The notes under the pieces are model-generated. The model saw only the letters and a list, made by a program, of their open reading frames with translations, was not told the origin of the DNA and searched no databases. From Pseudomonas citri (GTDB lineage Bacteria; Pseudomonadota; Gammaproteobacteria; Pseudomonadales; Pseudomonadaceae): 64,000 nucleotides of DNA. The stretch lies in NCBI RefSeq assembly GCF_025336485.1, contig NZ_JAODAB010000017.1, positions 59,539 through 123,538 of the forward strand, in the 5' to 3' direction. Shown in pieces: positions 36,836 to 45,882 of the stretch (the first letter of the stretch is position 1; each line of letters opens with the position of its first letter). Both the position numbers and the translations under genes were made by a program.

Positions 36836-38479
36836 TCACGCTTCAAGCCAGACTTGCTCGGCGAACATGTAGCCCATGAAGCCGCCCAGCGGATTGGTGC
36901 CGTAGCCTTTGACGCGCTGGTCGACGCCATCGATGTTGCTGATGAACACCGGGATGCCGATGCCACTGTGATCATGCACCAGGGTCTGCATGTCGGCGTA
37001 CATCTGGCCGCGCTTGGCATCGTCGGTCTCGCCCCGGGCCTGGATCAGCAGTTGGTCGAACTGATCGTTTTTCCAACCAGACTCATTCCACGGTGCCGTG
37101 GACTGGAAAAACTGCGAGAACAGCATGTCGGCGTTGGGCCGAGGGTTGATGTTGCCGAAGCTCAGCGGGTGCTTGGCCCAGTGGTTGGACCAATAGCCGT
37201 CGCTGGGCAGCCGGTTGACGTTGAGCTTGAGCCCCGCCTCCTTGGCCGATTGTTGCAACAGCACGGCGACGTCCACCGAACCGGTAGCGGCCGGCGAGCA
37301 CATCACCGGCATGTTGATGCTTTCCATGCCGGCCTTCTTGAGCAGGAACTTGGCCTTTTCCGGATCGTAGGCCCGTTGTGGCAGCTCGGCATTATAGAAA
37401 CGTGCACCGGGGGCAATCGGGTGGTCGTTGCCGACCCTGGCAAAGCCACGAAAGATCGCCGACTTGACCTGTTCCCGGTCCAGCAGCAGCTTCATGGCCA
37501 GGGTGAAGTCCGGGTTCTGACCGGGCATCTGGTCCTGGCGGATGATCAGGTCGGTGTAGTTGCCCGACGGAGAATCCACCACGCGATGGGTGGTGCTGTC
37601 CTTGATACGGGTGGTCGAGCGTGGGTTGACCTCGTTGATGATCTGCACATCGCCCGACAGCAACGCGTTGACCCGCGACGGTTCGTCACCGATGCCGATG
37701 AATTCGATTTCATCCAGATATGGCAGGCCAGGTTTCCAGTAGTTAGTGTTGCGCGCACCAACGGAACGCACCCCAGGTTTGAATTCCTTGACCTTGAACG
37801 GGCCCGTGCCGATGCCCTGGCTGAAGTCGCTGGTGCCTTCGGGAACGATCAACAAGTGGGAAACGGCAAGAATCGAGGGCAGCTCGGCATTCGGGCCACT
37901 CAAGCGGATCTGCACTTCATGGGTGCCATTGGCCTTGACCTCGGCAAACTGCTCCGCCAGCGGCAGGACCTTGGAACCGGTGATCGGGTCCTTGTGCCGC
38001 AACAACGAGAACACCACGTCGGCGGCGGTCAGGCCCTTGCCGTTGTGAAAGGTCACTTCCTTGCGCAGGGTGATCACCCAGAGCGTGGCGTCGGTGGTGT
38101 CGATGCGTTCGGCCAGTTCCAGTTGCGGCACCATCTGGCTGTCGAAGCGGGTCAGGCCGTTGTAGAACATGTAGTGGCGCACGTAGTCCGTGGACGACGA
38201 GCCCTTGGCCGGGTCCAACGTATCGGCGGTGGAACTGGAGATGCCGGCAACGCGAATGCGCCCGCCGGGCTTGCCTTTGCCGGGGCTGACGGTGTCGTCA
38301 GCCAGCAGCTTGCCAGCGGCGCCGAACAGGCTGCCGGCACCCGCCGCGGCCACACCCGCCAGGCCGAGCATTTGCAGTGCATGGCGGCGGGACATGCCGC
38401 GATTGAGCCCTTCGAAAACACGCAGACTTTCTGTACCGGTGATCAACTGGTCTTTGATGCCGTTTTTATTGTCACTCAT
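36836..38479 (-). CDS. Peptide/opine-type substrate-binding protein with Tat signal
   Basis: This 547-aa protein is an SBP family 5 (DppA/OppA-like) periplasmic binding protein. The N-terminus has a twin-arginine motif, SRRHALQMLGLAG, after about 29 residues, so export is probably by the Tat route, unlike most DppA proteins. Family features such as HYMFYNGLTRFD and FHNGKGLTAADVVFSLLRHKD are present. It delivers the ligand to the two permeases. It lies between the oxidase at 38566 and the permease genes. Confidence 0.9.
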   Translation of the reverse strand: MSDNKNGIKDQLITGTESLRVFEGLNRGMSRRHALQMLGLAGVAAAGAGSLFGAAGKLLADDTVSPGKGKPGGRIRVAGISSSTADTLDPAKGSSSTDYVRHYMFYNGLTRFDSQMVPQLELAERIDTTDATLWVITLRKEVTFHNGKGLTAADVVFSLLRHKDPITGSKVLPLAEQFAEVKANGTHEVQIRLSGPNAELPSILAVSHLLIVPEGTSDFSQGIGTGPFKVKEFKPGVRSVGARNTNYWKPGLPYLDEIEFIGIGDEPSRVNALLSGDVQIINEVNPRSTTRIKDSTTHRVVDSPSGNYTDLIIRQDQMPGQNPDFTLAMKLLLDREQVKSAIFRGFARVGNDHPIAPGARFYNAELPQRAYDPEKAKFLLKKAGMESINMPVMCSPAATGSVDVAVLLQQSAKEAGLKLNVNRLPSDGYWSNHWAKHPLSFGNINPRPNADMLFSQFFQSTAPWNESGWKNDQFDQLLIQARGETDDAKRGQMYADMQTLVHDHSGIGIPVFISNIDGVDQRVKGYGTNPLGGFMGYMFAEQVWLEA

Positions 38480-38565
38480 GTCAGTTCTACCTTTCGGAAA
38501 ATGATAGGGCTCGATGACGTGCGGTTAACGCAACGTGGTTGTAACGCCAAACAACACCTTGAAAC

Positions 38566-39840
38566 TCAATGCAGGTAGTCCTGCAGGCGGTAATACGCAC
38601 CGACCAGCGGCAGGAACCAGGGCTTGCCGAAATGCCCGGGAATGGCCGGCCAGTCCAGTTCGCGCCAAGGGTTGGCCTCGACCTTGCCGGCCATGACCTG
38701 GGCCATGACCTGGCCCATGTGCACCGACATCTGCACGCCATGGCCGCTGTAGCCCATGGAATGAAAGACCCCGCCATGCTGGCCCGCCCGAGGCAGGCGG
38801 TCGGACGTCATGTCCACCAGGCCGCCCCAGCAATAGTCGATCCGGGTGCTCGCCAACTGCGGGAACATCTGCACCATCGCCGCTTGCAGCACCTTGCCGC
38901 TCTTGGCGTCGGAAACGCTGTCGGACATGGCAAACCGTGCGCGGCCGCCAAACAGCAGGCGGTTGTCCGGCGTCAGGCGAAAGTAATTGCCGATCATGCG
39001 GCTGGTGACGTACGAGCGTCGCGCCGGCAGCAGGCTGTCGATCAGCTCGGGCGACAGCACTTCGGTGGCGATCACAAAACTGCCCACCGGTACGATTCGC
39101 CGCCGATACCAACCCAGGCCGCCCTGCTGGCACGCACCGGTTGCCAACAGGATCTGCGAAGCATGCAGCGATCCTTTGCTGGTGTTGACCTGATAGCCAC
39201 CGGCGCTGGCCTTCCAGTCCTTCACCGTCACGCCCTGGAAAATCAACGCACCGTGGCGAGCCGCCGCCTCGGCCAGGCCGACACCAAAACGTCCGATGTG
39301 CATCTGCACGCCATTGCGTTGCAACAGACCGCCGTGGAACTGGGCTGAATGGACCTCCCGGCGGGTCTGCTCGGCCGACAGCAACTCGACCTCGGCGTCC
39401 ACCTCCCGGCGGATCAATTCACAGGTGCGTGCCAACCCTTCGTAATGCATCGGCTTGGCGGCCAGCTTGAGCTTACCGTTGCGCTTGAGGTCGCAGGCAA
39501 TCCGTTCCTGCTCCACCAGCGAGACCACGCTTTGCACGGCACTTTCATACGCCTGGTAATACGCCCGCGCCCTGTCGGCACCGAGGCTGGCGGTGAGCGC
39601 CGCGTAATCCTGGGCGACGCCGGTACTGCAATGCCCACCGTTGCGCCCCGAGGCTTCGCCAATCACCCTGCCCGCTTCCAGCACCGCCACGCTGGCGCCC
39701 TTCAAGGCCAGCGCACGCGCCGCGGCCAGGCCGGTGAAACCGCCGCCGACGATGGCGACATCGACCTGCCCCGGCAACCCGCCGAGTTGGGCACCGGTGA
39801 AGGCCGGCGCGGTATCGAGCCAATAGGACTCACTGCCCAT
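38566..39840 (-). CDS. FAD-dependent amine oxidase (PuuB-like)
   Basis: This 424-aa flavoprotein of the DAO superfamily has the N-terminal FAD motif DVAIVGGGFTGLAAARALAL. The extended SGRNGGHCSTG segment is characteristic of gamma-glutamylputrescine oxidase-type enzymes. Near the C-terminus it has MGYSGHGVQMSVHMGQVMA. It probably oxidises a primary or secondary amine to an aldehyde with release of hydrogen peroxide. The ribosome site AAGGGG is well placed. It sits between the HAD gene and the binding-protein gene, so a substrate shared with the transporter is likely. Confidence 0.86.
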   Translation of the reverse strand: MGSESYWLDTAPAFTGAQLGGLPGQVDVAIVGGGFTGLAAARALALKGASVAVLEAGRVIGEASGRNGGHCSTGVAQDYAALTASLGADRARAYYQAYESAVQSVVSLVEQERIACDLKRNGKLKLAAKPMHYEGLARTCELIRREVDAEVELLSAEQTRREVHSAQFHGGLLQRNGVQMHIGRFGVGLAEAAARHGALIFQGVTVKDWKASAGGYQVNTSKGSLHASQILLATGACQQGGLGWYRRRIVPVGSFVIATEVLSPELIDSLLPARRSYVTSRMIGNYFRLTPDNRLLFGGRARFAMSDSVSDAKSGKVLQAAMVQMFPQLASTRIDYCWGGLVDMTSDRLPRAGQHGGVFHSMGYSGHGVQMSVHMGQVMAQVMAGKVEANPWRELDWPAIPGHFGKPWFLPLVGAYYRLQDYLH

Positions 39841-39875
39841 GTCTAACCCCTTTCACCTTGAAGAGCGCGCGTGCC

Positions 39876-40544
39876 TCAGAGACCGACCAGGCCAGCCAGG
39901 CCACCGATGTCGGGGATCTGGTGGTAGCCGTAGATCGCGTTCCCTGGCTGTTCGTGACCACGGGCGACGAAGGCCTTGTTCTTGATCTTCATGTCGTGAG
40001 CGGACATCAGGTCGTAGCGGAAGCTGGACGATACGTGCAACAAGTCTTCCGGCCCGCAACCGAGGCTATCGAGCATGAACTCGAAGGCGGCCAGGCGTGG
40101 CTTGTAGGCCTGGGCCTGTTGGGCGGTGAAGACTTTATGGAAAGGCGCGCCGAGCTTGTCGACGTTGGACATGATCTGCTCGTCCATCGCATTGGAGAGA
40201 ATCACCAGGGGAATCTTGTCGGCGATTTTCGACAGGCCCGCCGGTACATCGGCGTGAGGGCCCCAGGTCGGCACGGCGTCGTAATAGAGCTGGCCTTCGC
40301 CCCGGTATTCAACACCCCAGCGCTTGCAGACACGGGCCAGGGACGTCTTGATGATTTCATCATAGGGACGCCAGTCGCCCATCACCTGATCCAGGCGATA
40401 AGCGGCAAAATCCTTGACGAACTGATCCATCTGCCCGGCACCGACACGATCGGCGAACAGCTCACGGGTCATGTTTCCCATCTGGAAGTTGGTCAACGTG
40501 CCGTAGCAGTCGAAGGTGATGTACTTGGGTCGAAGAAAGCTCAT
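39876..40544 (-). CDS. HAD hydrolase, type II haloacid dehalogenase-like
   Basis: This 222-aa HAD protein begins MSFLRPKYITFDCYGTLTNF with the nucleophilic Asp in FDCYGTL. It has LSNA (motif II), the Lys in AYKPRLAAFEFM and the SSSFRYDLMSAHDM segment that parallels the (S)-2-haloacid dehalogenase active site. In this operon a dehalogenase role is not obvious; a phosphatase or C-N/C-O cleavage role is possible. It is the first gene of the ten-gene unit. The frame extends upstream to 40697, but the family start is at 40544. Confidence 0.85.
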   Translation of the reverse strand: MSFLRPKYITFDCYGTLTNFQMGNMTRELFADRVGAGQMDQFVKDFAAYRLDQVMGDWRPYDEIIKTSLARVCKRWGVEYRGEGQLYYDAVPTWGPHADVPAGLSKIADKIPLVILSNAMDEQIMSNVDKLGAPFHKVFTAQQAQAYKPRLAAFEFMLDSLGCGPEDLLHVSSSFRYDLMSAHDMKIKNKAFVARGHEQPGNAIYGYHQIPDIGGLAGLVGL

Positions 40545-41050
40545 GAGTGCGGTCCTTAATTGTTGTTGAAAGCATGAACGAGGCAAGCATTGAGACCATC
40601 GTGAAGCACCGGCACAACGCTGCATCCACGTTTTCATTACAACACCATGAGACCGTGGATAATCCGTTAAAAATAGCGGCAGCTTGGTACAAACCACCGT
40701 TTTGCAGGGTTCCCTCAGCAGACTTTGCGGGATGCTCCAGACACGGGCGTTGCGCCCCTGTTTCAGTGGGTTTGCGGGCAGTTATGGTGCGCCAAACGGC
40801 TGTGCAAGGACTGATTTTCGGCAGAATCTGCGCAGGGAGGGCGGTCGTTTCAGGCTTGCAACTCTCCCTCGCCACAACTGATCCCCAACGCACGTTTCGC
40901 CCCGTTAGCCCGCCAGATTCAGCAGATTCTCCTTTGCCAACCTCAAGAACGGCACATCCCTGTGGGACCGCTTTGTTAGTTTATTGAGCAGACACAGCAT
41001 CACGATCCGCTGCTGGCAATGCCCTCACCTGCTCTATGGGAGCCCGTTGC
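40545..41050. promoter_or_regulatory. 506-bp divergent intergenic region
   Basis: This region must hold the promoters of the minus-strand ten-gene operon and the plus-strand aldehyde dehydrogenase gene. I looked for sigma-54 elements and clear operators and found none that fit. Short open frames inside have no family features. No regulator gene is adjacent, so control is unknown. Confidence 0.45.
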
Positions 41051-42511
41051 ATGACAACCCAATCGACTAATAGCTACCGCGCCGACCCACAGACCTTGCA
41101 GCAGCTCTACATCAATGGTGCGTGGTCGTCTCCAACGCATCCGACCACGCTGCCGGTGGTCAACCCGGCCACCGAGGAAATTGTCGCCGAAGTCGCCCAA
41201 GGGTCCTCTGTGGACGTCGACCGGGCAGTGGCGGCGGCGCGGGCAGCGTTTCCCGGCTGGTCCGCGACCCCGGCCGCGTCCCGCGCACAGGTACTGGACA
41301 AGATCCATGAACTGATTCTTGAACGAAAAGAACAACTGGCCCAGGTGCTCTCCCTGGAGATGGGCGCAGCCATCGGCTTCGCGCGGGCCATGCAGGTGCC
41401 GCTGGCGGCCGAGCATGTCCGGGTCGCCCGTGACCTGCTGTCTACCTATAGCTTCCGGAAGGTCGAAAACGGCACGGCCATCCAGCGCGAGCCCATCGGC
41501 GTATGCGGGCTGATCACACCGTGGAACTGGCCGCTTTACCAGATCACCGCCAAAGTCGCCCCGGCGATTGCTGCCGGCTGCACCGTGGTGCTCAAACCCA
41601 GCGAACTCTCGCCACTGAGCGCCTTGCTGTTCGCCCAACTGCTGCATGACGCCGGCCTTCCACCAGGCGTGTTCAACCTGGTGAACGGCAGCGGTGTCGA
41701 AGTCGGTGCAGCCATGGCAGCACACCCCGATATCGACATGATCTCCATCACCGGCTCCAACCGTGCGGGGGCCCTGGTAGCCCAGGCAGCCGCCCCCACG
41801 GCTAAACGCGTCACCCAGGAGCTGGGCGGCAAGTCGCCGAATGTGCTGCTGCCAGACACTGACTTCGCCAAGGCCGTACCGCCCGGCGTGATGTCTGCGT
41901 TCCGTAACGTCGGCCAGTCATGCAGTGCGCCGACCCGGATGATCGTGCCCCGCAACAGACTGGCGGAAGTCGAAGCGTTGGCCGCCGCGACGGCCAACGC
42001 CATCGTCGTTGGAGATCCACAATCGGAAAAAACCGTACTCGGCCCTATCGCCAACAAAGCTCAGTTCGATCGCGTGCAGGCCATGATCGAGATGGGCCTG
42101 GCTGAGGGTGCAAAACTGATCTGTGGCGGACCAGGACGCCTGCAAGGTTTCGAGAAAGGTTTTTACACCCGACCGACCATTTTCTCGGACGTCGACAACG
42201 CCATGAACATTGCCCAGGAGGAGATCTTCGGACCGGTGCTGTGCCTCATCCCTTATGACACAGTGGAAGAAGCCATCTCCATCGCGAACGACACCGTCTA
42301 CGGCCTCAGTGCCCATGTGCAGGGCCAGGACCTCGAAGCAGTACGCGCCGTGGCCTCGCGCATCCGCGCCGGACAGGTGCTGTTGAACTATCCAGCGTGG
42401 AACCCGTTGGCGCCGTTCGGTGGTTACAAGCGCTCAGGCAATGGCCGGGAGTTCGGTGCCCATGGGTTTGAGGAGTACACCGAGGTCAAGGCGATTGTCG
42501 GGTTTGGCTGA
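41051..42511 (+). CDS. Aldehyde dehydrogenase
   Basis: This 486-aa NAD(P)-dependent enzyme has ITPWNWPLYQITAKVAPAI, LELGGKSP with the general-base Glu region (VTQELGGKSPNVLLPD), and catalytic Cys in NVGQSCSAPTR. It is divergent from the uptake/oxidase operon and may oxidise the aldehyde that the amine oxidase releases. The ATG at 41051 (MTTQSTNSYRAD) is preferred over 41036 because GGGAG is correctly placed. It is a distinct paralogue from the gabD-like gene at 27308. Confidence 0.9.
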   Translation: MTTQSTNSYRADPQTLQQLYINGAWSSPTHPTTLPVVNPATEEIVAEVAQGSSVDVDRAVAAARAAFPGWSATPAASRAQVLDKIHELILERKEQLAQVLSLEMGAAIGFARAMQVPLAAEHVRVARDLLSTYSFRKVENGTAIQREPIGVCGLITPWNWPLYQITAKVAPAIAAGCTVVLKPSELSPLSALLFAQLLHDAGLPPGVFNLVNGSGVEVGAAMAAHPDIDMISITGSNRAGALVAQAAAPTAKRVTQELGGKSPNVLLPDTDFAKAVPPGVMSAFRNVGQSCSAPTRMIVPRNRLAEVEALAAATANAIVVGDPQSEKTVLGPIANKAQFDRVQAMIEMGLAEGAKLICGGPGRLQGFEKGFYTRPTIFSDVDNAMNIAQEEIFGPVLCLIPYDTVEEAISIANDTVYGLSAHVQGQDLEAVRAVASRIRAGQVLLNYPAWNPLAPFGGYKRSGNGREFGAHGFEEYTEVKAIVGFG

Positions 42512-42516
42512 TCGCC

Positions 42517-42906
42517 CTACTCCTCGAACCGACCTTTCGTTTCACGATCATGCTCGTATCGCGTCAACGGAAATGGCGGCAGCCAGGCCTCGCGACGCAC
42601 GGTCCAGCATTCGTAGGTAGGCAGCAATTGGTCAGGGGCATCCAGGCTTCCCAGGTTCACTTCGATCTCGTCACCGCTGCGGGCAAAGACCGGAGAGCCG
42701 CAGCGAGGGCAAAAGAAACGGCCGGCGTAGTCACGGGTTTCGCCTTCGATCTTCACCGCGTCCTGGGGGAACATGGCCGCCGCGTAAAAAAGTGCGCCAT
42801 GGTGCTTGCGACAATCGAGGCAGTGGCAAAGGCCGACTCGGTACGGGCGCCCCGAAGCTTCGAAGCGAACGTTGCCGCACAGGCAGCCGCCGGTGAATCG
42901 GTCCAT
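42517..42906 (-). CDS. GFA/CENP-V family zinc protein
   Basis: This 129-aa protein has the GFA cysteine pattern: GGCLCGNVRF, then CHCLDCRKHHGA and FCPRCGSPVF. The family is named for glutathione-dependent formaldehyde-activating enzyme, but most members have no proven activity. GAGGAG precedes the start. It converges on the aldehyde dehydrogenase with 5 bp between stops. Confidence 0.92.
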   Translation of the reverse strand: MDRFTGGCLCGNVRFEASGRPYRVGLCHCLDCRKHHGALFYAAAMFPQDAVKIEGETRDYAGRFFCPRCGSPVFARSGDEIEVNLGSLDAPDQLLPTYECWTVRREAWLPPFPLTRYEHDRETKGRFEE

Positions 42907-42969
42907 GGGTGTCTCCTCTGCAATCGAGCGATATGAGCCTTCGACCGTCCTCGTCGCTGCTGGTTTAAC

Positions 42970-43713
42970 TTACTGACTCCCCACCAGCGGCACTGCAATC
43001 AGCAATATCGCAGTCCCATGGGCGGCAGTCGACGCCACGACCCCATAACGCATGCGAATGAGTCCGCACGCCAGCCCTTCGACCAGGGTGAACAGCAGGA
43101 CGGGCCAACCGAGTTGGGTGACGCTCAGCGCCAGGAACGTATGGCACGCCGAAAACGCCACGGCACTGGACAACGCCGCCCGCAGTGCGCTGACGTGCTG
43201 CTCCAGATAACCTTGCAGCAATCCACGAAACAGCACTTCCTCCAGCGCGTTGGCGCCATAGGCCAGTACCGCCATGCCCGCCAGCCAGGTCCAGTAGCCT
43301 GGAATGATGCCCGCTTCGACACCTTGGTAAAGCCGCAAGGGCAAACCGATCAAGCATCCCGCGACGATACCCAGGATCAGTCCAACCAGTCGGTTGCCCT
43401 TGCACACAACGACAAGCTGCCACAACTCCGGTGACAGGCGCGAGATCAGCGCGACCAACGCCAGCGACAACCCTCCCAGTGAAGCCAGCAGGAACGGATT
43501 GGCCAGGAAGCCGATCTGCATGTCGTCACTGAGCAACCACATGCGCAGTGGCGTCATTGCGTCGCGCATCAGCACGAACGCCAGGATCAGGATCGCGATG
43601 CGCAATCCGACCTGGCTCTTCGGCGTCAAGCCGAACCAGAGGCCCAGGAGGATGAGGCCCGGTAACAGGTAAAGAGCATAGTCCAGCAATACAGCGAGTC
43701 CTTCGGCGATCAT
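42970..43713 (-). CDS. CPBP-family intramembrane protease
   Basis: This 247-aa protein has about seven to eight TM helices and the CPBP (Abi/CAAX protease) motifs. These are Glu158-Glu159 with Arg163 in NALEEVLFRG, His191 in FSACHTF, and a C-terminal His in STAAHGTAI. The family cleaves membrane substrates or acts in bacteriocin self-immunity; the substrate here is unknown. The start has AAGGAA. It is a single gene between GFA and the LysR regulator. Confidence 0.9.
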   Translation of the reverse strand: MIAEGLAVLLDYALYLLPGLILLGLWFGLTPKSQVGLRIAILILAFVLMRDAMTPLRMWLLSDDMQIGFLANPFLLASLGGLSLALVALISRLSPELWQLVVVCKGNRLVGLILGIVAGCLIGLPLRLYQGVEAGIIPGYWTWLAGMAVLAYGANALEEVLFRGLLQGYLEQHVSALRAALSSAVAFSACHTFLALSVTQLGWPVLLFTLVEGLACGLIRMRYGVVASTAAHGTAILLIAVPLVGSQ

Positions 43714-43765
43714 TCGGCATTCCTTGGGTATCGAAAGTCAGTATGCGCAACGGTGTCCCGGCAAC

Positions 43766-44692
43766 TTACAAAGCTCGGCGGTCTGCGACGGGCGCATGTT
43801 GCGCCATCAGTTCCACCAGCCATTCTATGAACACCCTCAACCGGGCGCTGATGTGCCGGTTTGGCGGGTACGCCAGGTAGAGCGGCATCGGGTCTATGCG
43901 CCACGTTTGAAAAAGCGGCACCAACTCGCCTTTCGCTTCGTGGGGCCGGGACATGTACTTGGGTAGCCAAAGCACCCCCAGCCCCGCCAGGCCCGCCGCG
44001 AGATAGGCGTTACCGTCGTCGACGGCCAGGGCGTAACGGCCATTGATGTGCAGGTGTTCATTGTCGTTGTGCATGGCATAGGGCACGGCTTTGCCAGTAC
44101 GGGCCCACAGGAAGCCGACGATGCGGTGCTGGGAGTCTTCAAGGTCGCGTGGATACGCGGGAATGCCGACGCGTGCCAGGTAGCTCGGCGCCGCGAAGAC
44201 GCCCAGCTCAAGGTCACCGATGCGCCGGGCGATCAGCGACTGATCCGTCAGCTCACCGCCACGCACCACGCAATCGACGCTTTCATCGATGATGTCGACG
44301 ATGCGATCGCTGACGCCCATGTCGATCTGGATGTCCGGGTATCGCTCGTGGAAGGTCGGTAGCGCCGGCACCAGGATCAGGGCGGCCAGCGGGCTCGGGA
44401 CGTCTACCCGCAACCGTCCCCTGGGCAGGGCCTGGGCATCGGACAGGCTGGTTTCGGCATCCTCCATGTCGGCGAGCAAACGCAACACCCGTTGGTAATA
44501 GACTGCACCCTGGGCGGTGACGTTGACCTTGCGTGTCGTGCGGTTGAGCAGCTTGACCCGCAGGCGCGCCTCCAACTGCTGCACCAGTTGGGTCACGGTG
44601 GTCTTGCTCATGTGCAGGGTCTCGGCGGCCTTGGTGAAGCTGCCCGCTTCCACCACCCGGGCAAATGCCTGCATCGCATCAAAACGATCCAT
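43766..44692 (-). CDS. LysR-family regulator
   Basis: This 308-aa protein has the N-terminal winged helix-turn-helix (MDRFDAMQAFARVVEAGSFT, then KAAETLHMSKTTVTQLVQQLE) and a C-terminal periplasmic-binding-like domain. It resembles the AaeR/DmlR-type group that often controls a divergent neighbour. The divergent gene is the RidA protein at 44827, 134 bp away, so that is the first target to consider. GGAG precedes the start. Confidence 0.92.
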   Translation of the reverse strand: MDRFDAMQAFARVVEAGSFTKAAETLHMSKTTVTQLVQQLEARLRVKLLNRTTRKVNVTAQGAVYYQRVLRLLADMEDAETSLSDAQALPRGRLRVDVPSPLAALILVPALPTFHERYPDIQIDMGVSDRIVDIIDESVDCVVRGGELTDQSLIARRIGDLELGVFAAPSYLARVGIPAYPRDLEDSQHRIVGFLWARTGKAVPYAMHNDNEHLHINGRYALAVDDGNAYLAAGLAGLGVLWLPKYMSRPHEAKGELVPLFQTWRIDPMPLYLAYPPNRHISARLRVFIEWLVELMAQHAPVADRRAL

Positions 44693-44826
44693 TGCAGCTC
44701 CGTGATCGATCAGATTGTTTGGATTTCACAAACAGTGATCGCCAAGGTTGCTCGTTTATCGCTCGGACACAAGCCCCTAGAGTGACTTCATTGTTGATTT
44801 CCCACTGATTCCCGATGGAGGTTCCC

Positions 44827-45228
44827 ATGACACCGCGCGATGTAGTTTTCCCACCCGGACGCCAGGCGCTTTACGAGCGCAATCGATATTCGCCCGCGAT
44901 CCGTTCCAATGGTTTTTTGTTCGTCTCGGGCCAAGTCGGCAGCACCGACGACGGTTCACCGGAACCCGATCTGGAGGTTCAGGTGCGGCGCGCGTTTACA
45001 AACCTGGAGGCGATTCTCGCCGCTGCCGACTGCACCTTTGACGATGTGGTGGACGTCACCGTTTTCATGGTCGATCCCGAATCGAAATTCGAGACCATCT
45101 GGAAAGTGGTGCCTGAATTCTGGGGCAACGCACCGCACCCGACGCTGACGGCGGTGGGGGTGACGTGGTTGTATGGGTTTCAGTTCGAGATCAAGGTAAT
45201 TGCCAGGTTGCCTGACGCTGTGCGGTGA
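44827..45228 (+). CDS. RidA-family protein
   Basis: This 133-aa protein belongs to the YjgF/RidA family of imine/enamine deaminases. The core is NGFLFVSGQVGSTDDG, then AAADCTFDDVVDVTVFMVDP, and a C-terminal VTWLYGFQFEIKVIARLP. The catalytic Arg of true RidA near the C-terminus is not clearly present, so activity is uncertain. GGAGG precedes the ATG at 44827. It is divergent from the LysR gene. Confidence 0.88.
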   Translation: MTPRDVVFPPGRQALYERNRYSPAIRSNGFLFVSGQVGSTDDGSPEPDLEVQVRRAFTNLEAILAAADCTFDDVVDVTVFMVDPESKFETIWKVVPEFWGNAPHPTLTAVGVTWLYGFQFEIKVIARLPDAVR

Positions 45229-45240
45229 GTCAGTGCTGGC

Positions 45241-45270
45241 GCTATCGCGAGCGGGCTTGCTCGCGATAGC
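45241..45270. repeat. REP hairpin
   Basis: GCTATCGCGAGC (45241-45252) and GCTCGCGATAGC (45259-45270) form a perfect 12-bp stem with the loop GGGCTT, the core of the REP family. Confidence 0.85.
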
Positions 45271-45291
45271 GATGGAACAGTCGCCGGCCAG

Positions 45292-45771
45292 CTAGCCTTT
45301 CAGCGCCGCTTCAATCGCTGCGATATCGATCTTCGTCATCTGCATCATGGCCTCGAATGCCCGCTTGGCGGCGGCTTTGTCGGGGCTCGCGACGGCGTCA
45401 GTCAGGACACGCGGGCTGATCTGCCAAGACAGCCCCCACTTGTCCTTGCACCAGCCGCAGACACTTTCCTCACCGCCATTACCGACAATCGCGTTCCAGT
45501 AACGGTCCGTTTCGGCCTGGTCCTCGGTGGACACCTGGAACGAGAAGGACTCGTTGTGCTTGAACACCGGCCCGCCGTTCAACCCGATGCAGGGGATGCC
45601 CATCACCGTGAACTCCACCGTTAACACATCGCCTTCCTTGCCCGACGGATAGTCGCCAGGCGCGTGGTGAACGGCTTGTACCGCACTGTCCGGAAACGTC
45701 GCGGCGTAGAACTGTGCCGCCTCCAGGGCATCGCCTTCGTACCAGAGACAGATCCTGTTCTTGTTATTCAT
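45292..45771 (-). CDS. VOC-family (PhnB-like) protein
   Basis: This 159-aa protein begins MNNKNRICLWYEGDALEAAQ and has the PhnB / 3-demethylubiquinone-methyltransferase-like fold with GIPCIGLNGGP, CGWCKDKWGLSWQISP and a C-terminal KKIDI-type helix (MMQMTKIDIAAIEAAL). The family is glyoxalase-related; many members have no known substrate. GGAGAAG precedes the start. It is a single gene next to a REP. Confidence 0.9.
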   Translation of the reverse strand: MNNKNRICLWYEGDALEAAQFYAATFPDSAVQAVHHAPGDYPSGKEGDVLTVEFTVMGIPCIGLNGGPVFKHNESFSFQVSTEDQAETDRYWNAIVGNGGEESVCGWCKDKWGLSWQISPRVLTDAVASPDKAAAKRAFEAMMQMTKIDIAAIEAALKG

Positions 45772-45882
45772 CCGGCTTCTCCGAGAGGGATTGGTCGGTG
45801 CAGTCTAGCAGCGCACTTTTTCCAGCATCGATCGAGTGATGAACGGCCCTTCACGCTGACAAGACGCTCCGGCCCGGCGCGA

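Noticed and set aside
40545..41050. Sigma-54 promoter between the HAD and aldehyde dehydrogenase genes
   Set aside because: Candidate GG and GC elements were off by one or more in spacing on both strands.
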